This document shows, one piece after another, positions 16,703 to 24,430 of a DNA stretch of 64,000 nucleotides. The DNA is taken from positions 3,162,001-3,226,000 of the forward strand of contig OZ245013.1 of assembly GCA_965223675.1 (NCBI GenBank), in the 5' to 3' direction. The notes under the pieces were generated by a model. That model worked only from the letters and a program-made list of their open reading frames with translations, was not told the origin of the DNA and did not search any database. This DNA comes from JAGQKC01 sp965223675 (GTDB lineage Bacteria; Nitrospirota; Nitrospiria; Nitrospirales; UBA8639). The position numbers and the translations under genes were made by a program. Each line of letters begins with the position of its first letter. Position 1 is the stretch's first letter.

Positions 16703-18061
16703 ATGCTTTTGTTTCTGAGTTCAACAGTAAAAGATCTTGAGGACTATAGACGAGAAGTTCGTGACGTATGTCTTCATAAAGCTCAGACCACGTGTTTACT
16801 TAGTGAAGAAGATTGGTCTGGTGGTTACGATGATACAGTCGAAAAATGCAAAGTACTTGTCCGTAACTCGAATGCTTTTATACTTCTGATGGGCTACTGG
16901 TATGGTTCTATTCCACCTGGTGAGGAGCGATCCATTACGCATATCGAGTTTGATCAAGCATTATGGCGTTGGAAGAGGAATAAATTTCCTCCAATGGCTG
17001 TTATGACGCCAGCTCCCGGAAGTCTAGCAGATAAAAAACTTCGGGAGGCTGCGCAGAATATACTTAAAGACCTCAAAATAGATTGTAAGAGGCATGACGA
17101 GAACTTAAGTAACTTTCATTCGGTTGTAACAGGTAGCTGGCGAAGGGTCACCTCCTATAAAGATACGTCTGATTTACGAGAGTTTGTAATTGCTCGTTGC
17201 TGCGAATGGAAAGGGGGTACGCCATTAGCTGCTGCACGAAGTGAGATTTCTGTGGAAACCTTGCAAAATAATGATGTCCAGATAAGTGACGAGCAACTAG
17301 GCCGCCTGGGACGTAGTCGCCAATTTAACGCCGTCAAAAAGACCCTTGCAAGGATGGCTGACCATGCATCCGTTCCTGCCCTCGCAATGATGGTCTATGG
17401 TGACGATGATGCTGGTCAGCGAGCGTTCCTCTCTCGAATGATCAGCACCGTGCTTAAGAAATTCTATCCGAGAAGTCGATTGACGAGACTTCCGGTCGAA
17501 AGCGGTGACCCTGCTGTCCTTTCATCATGGATAGCGCAGTCACTTGGAATTGACAGCAGGGTTCACATTCGATCTCCCGATAATCTTGCTGAGCAGGTTG
17601 CTCATGAACTTAAGCAGCAGCCTTTGTATTTCATTTTGGATCGAATTGCAGATCTTGTTGGGGGAGCAGTAGCCTTTCAAGAGCAATTTTGGCTTCCCTT
17701 CTACCGAAAACTAAATGCTTTGCGAGCTGAACAACACTTCAATCATCGTCTCGTCGCTGTGTTAACAGAATATTCAGGAGATGAGAGCCGTTGGAAGACC
17801 GTCACATGCGAGCTGGACCAAGAGAACGGGACAGCTGATTATACAAAATTACTTCTAATCCCGATGCTGGAAACGTTCGAGCGGACCGACATCTTAGAGT
17901 GGTTGGAAGAATTGGAAGTTCCAGACGAACCGGTAGGACGGCGATCACAACTAGCAAATCGGGCAATGCAAAACAGTAAGGGCCAAGACGATCCTATCCC
18001 AAGCCGAGTATTCGAGAGGTTACGTGGTGAAGTACTTTGGCCAGAAGGAGGCAAGCAATGA
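16703..18061 (+). CDS. DUF4062 protein with degenerate STAND-like domain
   Basis: A 452-residue cytoplasmic protein. Residues 1 to about 95 are a DUF4062 domain (MLLFLSSTVKDLEDYRREV, MGYWYGSIPP, SITHIEFDQAL). From about residue 203 a STAND-NTPase-like region begins at LGRSRQFNAVKKTLA, but its P-loop position reads GDDDAGQR (233-240), with Gln-Arg where Lys-Ser/Thr is needed, and the Walker B place is LYFILDRIADL. It therefore looks like an inactive STAND adaptor. The stop overlaps the MoxR start by 4 bases (ATGA). It is the first gene of the island, probably a sensor or scaffold. DUF4062 has no established biochemical activity. Confidence 0.82.
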   Translation: MLLFLSSTVKDLEDYRREVRDVCLHKAQTTCLLSEEDWSGGYDDTVEKCKVLVRNSNAFILLMGYWYGSIPPGEERSITHIEFDQALWRWKRNKFPPMAVMTPAPGSLADKKLREAAQNILKDLKIDCKRHDENLSNFHSVVTGSWRRVTSYKDTSDLREFVIARCCEWKGGTPLAAARSEISVETLQNNDVQISDEQLGRLGRSRQFNAVKKTLARMADHASVPALAMMVYGDDDAGQRAFLSRMISTVLKKFYPRSRLTRLPVESGDPAVLSSWIAQSLGIDSRVHIRSPDNLAEQVAHELKQQPLYFILDRIADLVGGAVAFQEQFWLPFYRKLNALRAEQHFNHRLVAVLTEYSGDESRWKTVTCELDQENGTADYTKLLLIPMLETFERTDILEWLEELEVPDEPVGRRSQLANRAMQNSKGQDDPIPSRVFERLRGEVLWPEGGKQ

Positions 18062-18975
18062 GTGAACCAAAATACAAAGGAAATGGAACTGATTTCTACT
18101 TAGCGTCCAAGAATGTTGCAGACACCGTCAATCTTGCTGTAGCACTCAAGCGACCGATTCTTGTTGAGGGGGAACCTGGTTGTGGCAAGACCAAACTTGC
18201 CTATTCAATTGCATCAGAAAAAAAACTAGGCGATGTCACTAAAATTTCGGTGAAAAGCACATCGCGTGCACAGGACCTACTCTATCACTTAAATGCTTTA
18301 CGCAGACTTCAAGATGCACAAAATCCTAGCAACAAGCAAGCTCAACATGTCTATCCGTATCTCTCCCTTGGACCGTTGGGTGCACCTATTCAAGAGCGAG
18401 TTCGAAAGGTTGTACTAATTGACGAAATTGACAAAGCCGACATTGACTTTCCAAATGACCTACTTGATGTACTTGATACCTTTTCGTTTCAGATTGACGA
18501 TCTTCCACAGGAAGAGGAAGAAGCGTGCAAAGCGAAGAACGGGTTTGGTCGAACAGTTAAAGGCAATTTGGATGCACCACCAATAGTCGTTATCACAAGT
18601 AATCGTGAGAAACGTTTGCCAGAACCCTTCCTTCGTCGCTGTCTATACGTATGCGTCAAGTTTCCCAATGAAGCAAAAGAGTTAGAAGACATAGTACGGA
18701 AGAATACTAAGCTCTCGACTCGAGACCTTAGTGACAAGATACTAAACGCTGCGGTTATAGCATTTCTTGAGGTGAGGCAGCTCTCCAAAGGCAATACTCA
18801 GAAACCGCCAACTACGAGTGAGCTGATTGATTGGGTACAAATACTTCATTGGGATGGAGTTTCGGAAAAAACGCTCAAAGAAAACCCATTTCGTCCCCCC
18901 AATTGGAGCGTACTTTTTAAGACAATGGCCGATCTTGATGCTTACGATGCCCTCTCAACGGCAAAGCAGAAATAA
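18058..18975 (+). CDS. MoxR-type AAA+ ATPase
   Basis: A 305-residue ATPase. Walker A is GEPGCGKT (38-45), Walker B VVLIDEIDKAD with Asp122-Glu123, sensor 1 VITSNREKRLP, and an arginine finger in EPFLRRC. These place it in the MoxR group of AAA+ proteins, which work as chaperone-like switches with vWA partners. The ATG at 18058 follows aaggaggcaagc and overlaps the stop of the first gene by 4 bases; a start seven codons upstream (18037) lies inside that gene and is unlikely. The vWA gene follows after 2 bases. Its ATPase residues are all present, unlike the STAND-like neighbour. Confidence 0.93.
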   Translation: MSEPKYKGNGTDFYLASKNVADTVNLAVALKRPILVEGEPGCGKTKLAYSIASEKKLGDVTKISVKSTSRAQDLLYHLNALRRLQDAQNPSNKQAQHVYPYLSLGPLGAPIQERVRKVVLIDEIDKADIDFPNDLLDVLDTFSFQIDDLPQEEEEACKAKNGFGRTVKGNLDAPPIVVITSNREKRLPEPFLRRCLYVCVKFPNEAKELEDIVRKNTKLSTRDLSDKILNAAVIAFLEVRQLSKGNTQKPPTTSELIDWVQILHWDGVSEKTLKENPFRPPNWSVLFKTMADLDAYDALSTAKQK

Positions 18976-18977
18976 GT

Positions 18978-20057
18978 ATGAAAAATGATTCGACACTTCT
19001 GCTAGAGGGTCTGTATTTATATTTAGTTCGCAGAGGATTTCCCCTGTCTGTGCGAGACTTTCAAGATGCTCTAACTGCTTTGCACAACGGATACGGGCTG
19101 CATCGCCGCGATAATCTTCTTTGGCTATGTGAAACTCTTTGGGCGAGAAATGAATTTGAAATTAGTCTGTTACACAGACTTTTTGGTGACTTTGCTTATC
19201 CGACCCTTGAAGACATCAGTGAATTTCTAGGAGAATCATCTAGGGATCGCCAATCATCTCACCCCAAGGAGGGCAGATCAAATAAAACGAATAAAAAACA
19301 GGAGAAATCAGAGGGCATAGCAAAAATTCCTACGATAGAGTTTGTTGCTCCAACTCAGTCAGGTATAGGTTTACCACGAGCTCAAGTGGTTCAGGAATCC
19401 GAGGCGGAGTTCATCTATAATCCACGCCCTTTGATTAACCTCCGTTCGCTTATCATTGTATGGAGACGCTATCGTATAGCTCAGCGATCAGGACCTCCGA
19501 TCGAGATTGATATCAATGAAACCATAGCTAAGCAGTGTCGCCAAGGCCCATTGATTGAACCTGTGCGGTTACCAGCACGTCGAAACCAAGCACGCCTAGC
19601 ATTGCTTGTTGATGCCAGTCCGAGCATGGCGACTTGGCAATCTACGAATCGTCTTTTCAGAGAATCATTAGAATTTAGCCAGTTATCGCATGCGGCCGTA
19701 TTCTTTTTTGATAACTCTCCTAATGACGGCCTATATACAAACGACTCTCTGAGTCGGCCTTTAGATATTTTGGATACGTTAAATGATAATTCAGAATGCG
19801 CTCTTTTAGTTGTCAGTGATGCAGGCGCGGCGCGGGGTCGACTGAATCGTGAACGATTGTCTGAAACCAAGAATTTTATCAAGAAGATAAAGAGCGAGTG
19901 GAATCCGATTGCTTGGGTTAATCCAATGCCGCGTAAAAGATGGTTAGGCAATACAGCCGAACGTATTGAGCAGCTTTCAAATGTGGCGATGTTTGAACTT
20001 ACGGAGAGTGGCATGATTCAGGCCATCGACTACTTGCGTGGGAAGCACGTAAATTGA
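18978..20057 (+). CDS. vWA-domain partner of the MoxR ATPase
   Basis: A 359-residue protein. An N-terminal helical region (LVRRGFPLSVRDFQDALTAL ... LLWLCETLWAR) is followed by a polar linker rich in Lys, Ser and Glu (about 88-120) and a C-terminal von Willebrand A domain. The MIDAS metal site is DASPS at residues 212-216, and further acidic residues occur in FFDNSPND and VVSDAGAARG. vWA proteins of this kind bind metal and present targets or effectors to the MoxR ATPase. Starts 2 bases after the MoxR stop, and its own stop overlaps the next start. Confidence 0.9.
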   Translation: MKNDSTLLLEGLYLYLVRRGFPLSVRDFQDALTALHNGYGLHRRDNLLWLCETLWARNEFEISLLHRLFGDFAYPTLEDISEFLGESSRDRQSSHPKEGRSNKTNKKQEKSEGIAKIPTIEFVAPTQSGIGLPRAQVVQESEAEFIYNPRPLINLRSLIIVWRRYRIAQRSGPPIEIDINETIAKQCRQGPLIEPVRLPARRNQARLALLVDASPSMATWQSTNRLFRESLEFSQLSHAAVFFFDNSPNDGLYTNDSLSRPLDILDTLNDNSECALLVVSDAGAARGRLNRERLSETKNFIKKIKSEWNPIAWVNPMPRKRWLGNTAERIEQLSNVAMFELTESGMIQAIDYLRGKHVN

Positions 20058-22450
20058 CGGCAATGGCACAAACAGCGGTTGCATTCAGCCCATTACAGGC
20101 ATATGACCAGATTATGCGTTTCGCTGCTCAACGCGGTGAAAACGCACTTCGACTAGCGTTTCATGCAGCTGTTCCTCAAACTCTCAGACCTGATCTCCTG
20201 CATCTTCTTCGTCTAAATTTTGTGCCGGAATCTATTAATGATCCAGCATTGGAAAGTGATGTATTGTTATCAACCTTTTGCGAAGACTTGGGCAACAATT
20301 ATTACCGTCTTGACGAAAATGTTCGTCTTCAACTTCTCCAGCATTTGGATCCTGCCTATGAAAACGATAAAGTTTTTCGATCACAGAAAGTCGCACAATT
20401 TTTACTAGCCTATTTTACCATACAAGAAAGAAATCTCGTTTTCGGAAGTGATCATGTTTTCAATGCATACGTGGAAATAGAACGATGGGTAGCACTGTCT
20501 TTCTTTGATTCAGCCCTAGCCGCAAATCAACTTGCAAGTGCAATCAAGCAATCTTGTGATTCTCAAACAGTAGCCGCCAGGATGCGGATTGGCAAACTAG
20601 CCTCTGCACTTTCAGTCCCATTAGCCGAACATCAGAAGCTACTGGCCTACGCTGCAGGCATTGAAGCGCTCGAATCAGGTGCCAAAGAGCGCGCGCGAGA
20701 ACTGTTAGAAAATCTTGGCGATAACGAAATCCAAGTTGGCAGCGTCTCTCTTCGGGCCCCACATAGAGTGCTAAAAGATTGGTTACAAAAACAGGACGAT
20801 GACACTACGTTATGGGGAAGAGAAGAAATTATTGATAGAAACGAAGAAGATAGGTCTGTCGAGCCAGATGGACAGGAACAACTGGCCGAGGTTTCACCGG
20901 AAAACTCCAAACGCGATAAGATTTTTATAAGCTATAGCCTTAAAGATAAAAAATGGTTTGAAAAATTGACTGTCTTTCTTCAGCCTTTTATCAGGCAGAG
21001 CGAACTAGAAATATGGGCCGATACGGACATAAGCGCGGGTAGCAAATGGAAAACGGAAATCTTAGAAGCGATCGGCCGAGCACGTGTCGCGATAGCTCTT
21101 GTGAGCTCTGATTATTTGGCATCAGGTTTCATAACTGACATGGAATTGCCAAAACTGTTAGAGAAGGCGGGGCACGGTGATTTAAGTGTTACTTGGATAG
21201 CAATTAGTCATTGTAACTGGAGAAATTCACCTCTCTCCCGCTACCAAGCACTTAATGATGTATCGAAACCTTTAAGTGTACTTCGACCAGCCCAGCGGGA
21301 CCGTGAGCTAACCCGAATCGCTACCCGTATAGCAGAGTTCTTGGCTGTGGCTGACCACGATGAGGAAGCACAAGTCCCCCCTGACGTACCCCAGGAGGAG
21401 CAGCGATTGGGAATTCAGGTCTACCTTTCATCAACCTATGAGGATTTGAAGGACTATCGCCAGGCGGTGTATGAAACGCTTCTGCGGGGTGGCTACCGAG
21501 TCATCGCTATGGAAGATTACGTTGCCTCAGATCAACGGCCAGTGAACGAGTGTCTGGATCGTATCGCGTCCACGGATATTTATTTGGGACTGTTCGGCTT
21601 TCGGTACGGTTACATTCCGCCGCCTTCACATAACAATCCTGACGGGCTGTCGATTACGGAATTGGAATTTAGACATGCTAAACGCTTAGGAAAACCCTGT
21701 TTGTTGTTTATGGTGAGCGACGAAGCGGGATGGCCTAGTCAGTTTGTCGATGCAATTGGGGACTCAAACAGTGGTGGGCCTATATATAGGTTACGGGAGT
21801 ACTTACATATGGAGCATATAGTAAGCACCTTCTCATCTGCGCATGAGCTTACCCAGCTTGTTCTCGATGGCGTCACGAGGTACGTGCACGGCGAAAAGAA
21901 ATCGAGCGAGGAGCGTGAGAACAAAGATGGGCTGCTAGCTGAGTTGGGTAATCAAGCGCAGATTCTGAAGAAACAGGGGAGGCTCGAGGAGGCGCTGGCG
22001 CTTCACAAAAAACAGGAAGCGTTATGCGAGGCGTTGGGGAACCAAGATGACTTGCAGGCATGCTACGGCAACCAAGCATTGATTCTGAAAGCCTGGGGGC
22101 AGCTGGAAGAGGCGATGGCCCTGCTCAAGAAACAAGAAGCACTGTGTGTGGAGCTGGGAAATAAAGATAGTCTGCAAATCAGCTATGGCAACCAAGCATT
22201 GATTCTGAAAGCCTGGGGGCAGCTGGAAGAGGCGATGGCCTTACACAAAAAGAAAGAAGCGCTGTGTGTGGAGCTGGGATTACGGTCTTCTCTTGGTTAC
22301 TGCTATTGGAATTGGGGGCTGCTCGCACGTGAATTGAATGAGCCTGATACTGAACAGGAGAAACTCAAAGCCGCATTACAGATCTTCACAGACCTCAAAA
22401 TGCCAAAAGAACGTGATGCGGTACAGAAAGAGTTGGAGAATATGAAATGA
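20054..22450 (+). CDS. TIR-DUF4062-TPR protein, probable effector of the island
   Basis: A 798-residue multidomain protein. Residues 1-250 form a mostly helical region I do not recognise. A TIR domain (about 289-440) starts KIFISYSLKDKKW and has Glu364 in DMELPK where the catalytic Glu of TIR NAD-consuming enzymes would lie. A second DUF4062 domain follows (454-610; IQVYLSSTYEDLKDYRQAV, FGFRYGYIPP, SITELEFRHA), and then TPR-like 40-residue repeats (about 632-798). The start is TTG at 20054, overlapping the vWA stop as TTGA; the ATG at 20063 is an alternative. It ends the operon; a convergent gene begins 13 bases later. NADase activity is inferred, not shown. Confidence 0.88.
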   Translation: MTAMAQTAVAFSPLQAYDQIMRFAAQRGENALRLAFHAAVPQTLRPDLLHLLRLNFVPESINDPALESDVLLSTFCEDLGNNYYRLDENVRLQLLQHLDPAYENDKVFRSQKVAQFLLAYFTIQERNLVFGSDHVFNAYVEIERWVALSFFDSALAANQLASAIKQSCDSQTVAARMRIGKLASALSVPLAEHQKLLAYAAGIEALESGAKERARELLENLGDNEIQVGSVSLRAPHRVLKDWLQKQDDDTTLWGREEIIDRNEEDRSVEPDGQEQLAEVSPENSKRDKIFISYSLKDKKWFEKLTVFLQPFIRQSELEIWADTDISAGSKWKTEILEAIGRARVAIALVSSDYLASGFITDMELPKLLEKAGHGDLSVTWIAISHCNWRNSPLSRYQALNDVSKPLSVLRPAQRDRELTRIATRIAEFLAVADHDEEAQVPPDVPQEEQRLGIQVYLSSTYEDLKDYRQAVYETLLRGGYRVIAMEDYVASDQRPVNECLDRIASTDIYLGLFGFRYGYIPPPSHNNPDGLSITELEFRHAKRLGKPCLLFMVSDEAGWPSQFVDAIGDSNSGGPIYRLREYLHMEHIVSTFSSAHELTQLVLDGVTRYVHGEKKSSEERENKDGLLAELGNQAQILKKQGRLEEALALHKKQEALCEALGNQDDLQACYGNQALILKAWGQLEEAMALLKKQEALCVELGNKDSLQISYGNQALILKAWGQLEEAMALHKKKEALCVELGLRSSLGYCYWNWGLLARELNEPDTEQEKLKAALQIFTDLKMPKERDAVQKELENMK
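21946..22305 (+). repeat. Three tandem 120-bp TPR-coding repeats
   Basis: Three consecutive 120-base units inside the TIR-DUF4062 gene, starting at about 21946, 22066 and 22186. Units 2 and 3 share an identical stretch of 54 bases (beginning ggcaaccaagcattgattct), while unit 1 is more diverged. Each codes for a 40-residue TPR-like helix pair with the GNQALILKAWGQLEEAMAL pattern. The near-identity points to recent duplication and possible copy-number change between strains. Confidence 0.85.
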
Positions 22451-22463
22451 GCTGTCATAAGAG

Positions 22464-23261
22464 TTACTTGATCTCCAATACGTCTTGCACATGCGGGGTA
22501 CCGTATTCCGCCGAACCGGTGGTCACACGGAGATTGAGTAGGATCTGAGCCACACCTGCATTATGGGTGTGGCCGCATAAAACCGTCAGTTGGCAATTAG
22601 TGCGATTCTTCATTAGGTCATACAAAACATCACCCACGGCTTTACAGGTAAAAAACGGAAGCCAGTCATCATCTCCGATTTCTCCTTCGTACCAGCAGGC
22701 ATCTTTGAACGGTGGAACATGCGTGAGGAATATCACAGACTCATACAAATCGAGTGCTTTGGATAGTGGGTCTCGGATCGATTCAGCGCATTCGTCTCCT
22801 AATCCTCTGAGTGTATTAATAAGTTCTCGGTATTCCAAGCCTCTCAGCTCTTCGATTAACCGAAAGTCGTTCAGTCGTACAGGAGTCTGTTCGACATTGC
22901 CAAGCCGACCATCGCCCCAACCATCGCGACCGACTAACGCGGTGTTCTTCGTGAGTTCAATCATCTGATTACCAGAGAGATATGTGCAGTCTTGTTGCGA
23001 TTCACAAAACCTTTTTGTTGCAGTCCGGACGTCCTCGATCGATCCGTAATAATAATCATGATTACCAAGCACAAAGTACAGTGGTTTTTGAATACATTCG
23101 GCCATTTCCTGGAGATGAAAATTCAAAGAAGGTGCTTCGGCAATATCGCCAGTGATAAACACGGCATCGGAACCATAATCTGAGATAGATCGGAAAAATT
23201 TCACTCGCCCTGCCTCATTCAGGAAGTTCAAGTGAATGTCGGTGACCCAGGCGATACGCAT
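22464..23261 (-). CDS. Calcineurin-like metallophosphoesterase
   Basis: A 265-residue enzyme with the complete metal-binding set of the family: DIH in WVTDIHLNF, GDIAE, GNHDYYYG, a single His in LTHVPPF, and GHTHNAG. There is no signal peptide. Substrates of such proteins range from phosphoproteins to cyclic nucleotides and nucleic acids and cannot be told here. It is convergent with the last gene of the conflict island, with only 13 bases between the stop codons, so a functional link is possible but not shown. Confidence 0.9.
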   Translation of the reverse strand: MRIAWVTDIHLNFLNEAGRVKFFRSISDYGSDAVFITGDIAEAPSLNFHLQEMAECIQKPLYFVLGNHDYYYGSIEDVRTATKRFCESQQDCTYLSGNQMIELTKNTALVGRDGWGDGRLGNVEQTPVRLNDFRLIEELRGLEYRELINTLRGLGDECAESIRDPLSKALDLYESVIFLTHVPPFKDACWYEGEIGDDDWLPFFTCKAVGDVLYDLMKNRTNCQLTVLCGHTHNAGVAQILLNLRVTTGSAEYGTPHVQDVLEIK

Positions 23262-23379
23262 GGTGATTTCTTCTTTTTTTGATACATGGCCGAAGGATGT
23301 GGTCTGATGCTATAAATAGTTGTAACAATTTCATTCCGGCTAGTCGAATGCTTTTCACACAAACGTAAAAGGAAAAATC

Positions 23380-23931
23380 ATGACTGATACTGATAAACCA
23401 CAGAAAGAGGTCACAACATTAGGCGGTGGGTGTTTTTGGTGTTTGGAAGCAGCCTATGATCAACTCAAAGGTGTGGAGTCGGTAGAGTCAGGCTATATGG
23501 GCGGGCAGGTTGAAAACCCGACTTATGAAGCGGTGTGCATGGGGAATACCGGTCATGCGGAAGTCGTACAGGTGACGTTCTTGCCGGATATCATCTCCTA
23601 TCGTGAGCTGCTTGAAATCTTCTTTGCGATTCATGATCCAACGACCCTGAACCAACAAGGCAACGATGTGGGCACTCAATATCGATCCGCAATTTTTTAT
23701 CACTCTCCGGAACAGAAAACGATCGCCGAAGAGGTCATTGCAACGTTTACCAAGGAAGAAATCTTTGATCGACCAATCGTCACGCAAGTTGTTCCGGCCG
23801 ACACGTTCTATGTTGCTGAAGACTATCATCAAGAATACTTCGTCCGAAATCCCTCGCAACCCTACTGCGCCTATCTCATTAATCCCAAGGTTGCCAAATT
23901 TCGTCAGCAATTTGCTGCAAAGCTAAAGTAG
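23380..23931 (+). CDS. msrA: Peptide-methionine (S)-S-oxide reductase MsrA
   Basis: A 183-residue MsrA of normal length. The catalytic Cys is in GGGCFWCLEAAY; other family landmarks are VESGYMGG, YEAVCMGNTGHAEVVQV, FFAIHDPTTLNQQGNDVGTQYRS and EDYHQEYF. It repairs oxidised methionine in proteins using thioredoxin. RBS aaaaggaaaaatc lies upstream. Monocistronic. Confidence 0.97.
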   Translation: MTDTDKPQKEVTTLGGGCFWCLEAAYDQLKGVESVESGYMGGQVENPTYEAVCMGNTGHAEVVQVTFLPDIISYRELLEIFFAIHDPTTLNQQGNDVGTQYRSAIFYHSPEQKTIAEEVIATFTKEEIFDRPIVTQVVPADTFYVAEDYHQEYFVRNPSQPYCAYLINPKVAKFRQQFAAKLK

Positions 23932-23973
23932 AATCTCACTGTCCCACTAAAGTTCTACTATAACAAGCTGTGC

Positions 23974-24420
23974 TTAATCAGCAGAAAGTAAATTCCTGAA
24001 TGTGTCTTTGAGTCCGCTCCATGTGTCGACTTGAAGCGTAGCTTGGTGCGAGTGGACGATGACGTCGGCCTCTGACGGGCAAAAAGGAAATTGATTCTTC
24101 TCATTTTTCAGTGTTTCAAGAGGACGAGCAATGAGACTCTTATCGGCCCGCGATGCTGGTCGTTGAGTCACAATGAGTTGGTCTCGTGGTTCAAGGACGC
24201 AAAAAGACTGGTAGCCCAGCGCTTGATACCGAGTGGGTTCCACAAAATGCACACGATGACGTCCAGTGGAAAACACCACGTCTCCTTCTTTGATTGGTCC
24301 TTCTGGCGCATTGGAATAGAGGAACATGGGGAGTATCAGAATCCCTAAAACCGTCAACCCAATTGGCACAAGTGGGCTTCGGATTGTCTGATCTTTATCG
24401 TCTTCAGAGTTCCCAGCCAT
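23974..24420 (-). CDS. Membrane-anchored protein of unknown function
   Basis: A 148-residue protein with a short charged cytoplasmic N-terminus, one membrane segment (PIGLTVLGILILPMFLYS) and an extracytoplasmic domain of about 110 residues containing CVLEPRDQLIV and FPFCPSEADVIVHS. The family is not recognised. It begins 10 bases after the stop of the Rieske-GltB fusion gene on the same strand, so the two are probably co-transcribed and may act together at the membrane. Confidence 0.75.
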   Translation of the reverse strand: MAGNSEDDKDQTIRSPLVPIGLTVLGILILPMFLYSNAPEGPIKEGDVVFSTGRHRVHFVEPTRYQALGYQSFCVLEPRDQLIVTQRPASRADKSLIARPLETLKNEKNQFPFCPSEADVIVHSHQATLQVDTWSGLKDTFRNLLSAD

Positions 24421-24430
24421 TTCTGCTTGA

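Noticed and set aside
21946..22305. CRISPR-like repeat array
   Set aside because: The 120-base units are in frame in a gene and code for TPR-like repeats, with no spacers.
22464..23261. Metallophosphoesterase as a fifth gene of the conflict island
   Set aside because: It is convergent, not co-directional, and has its own promoter region; only proximity links it.
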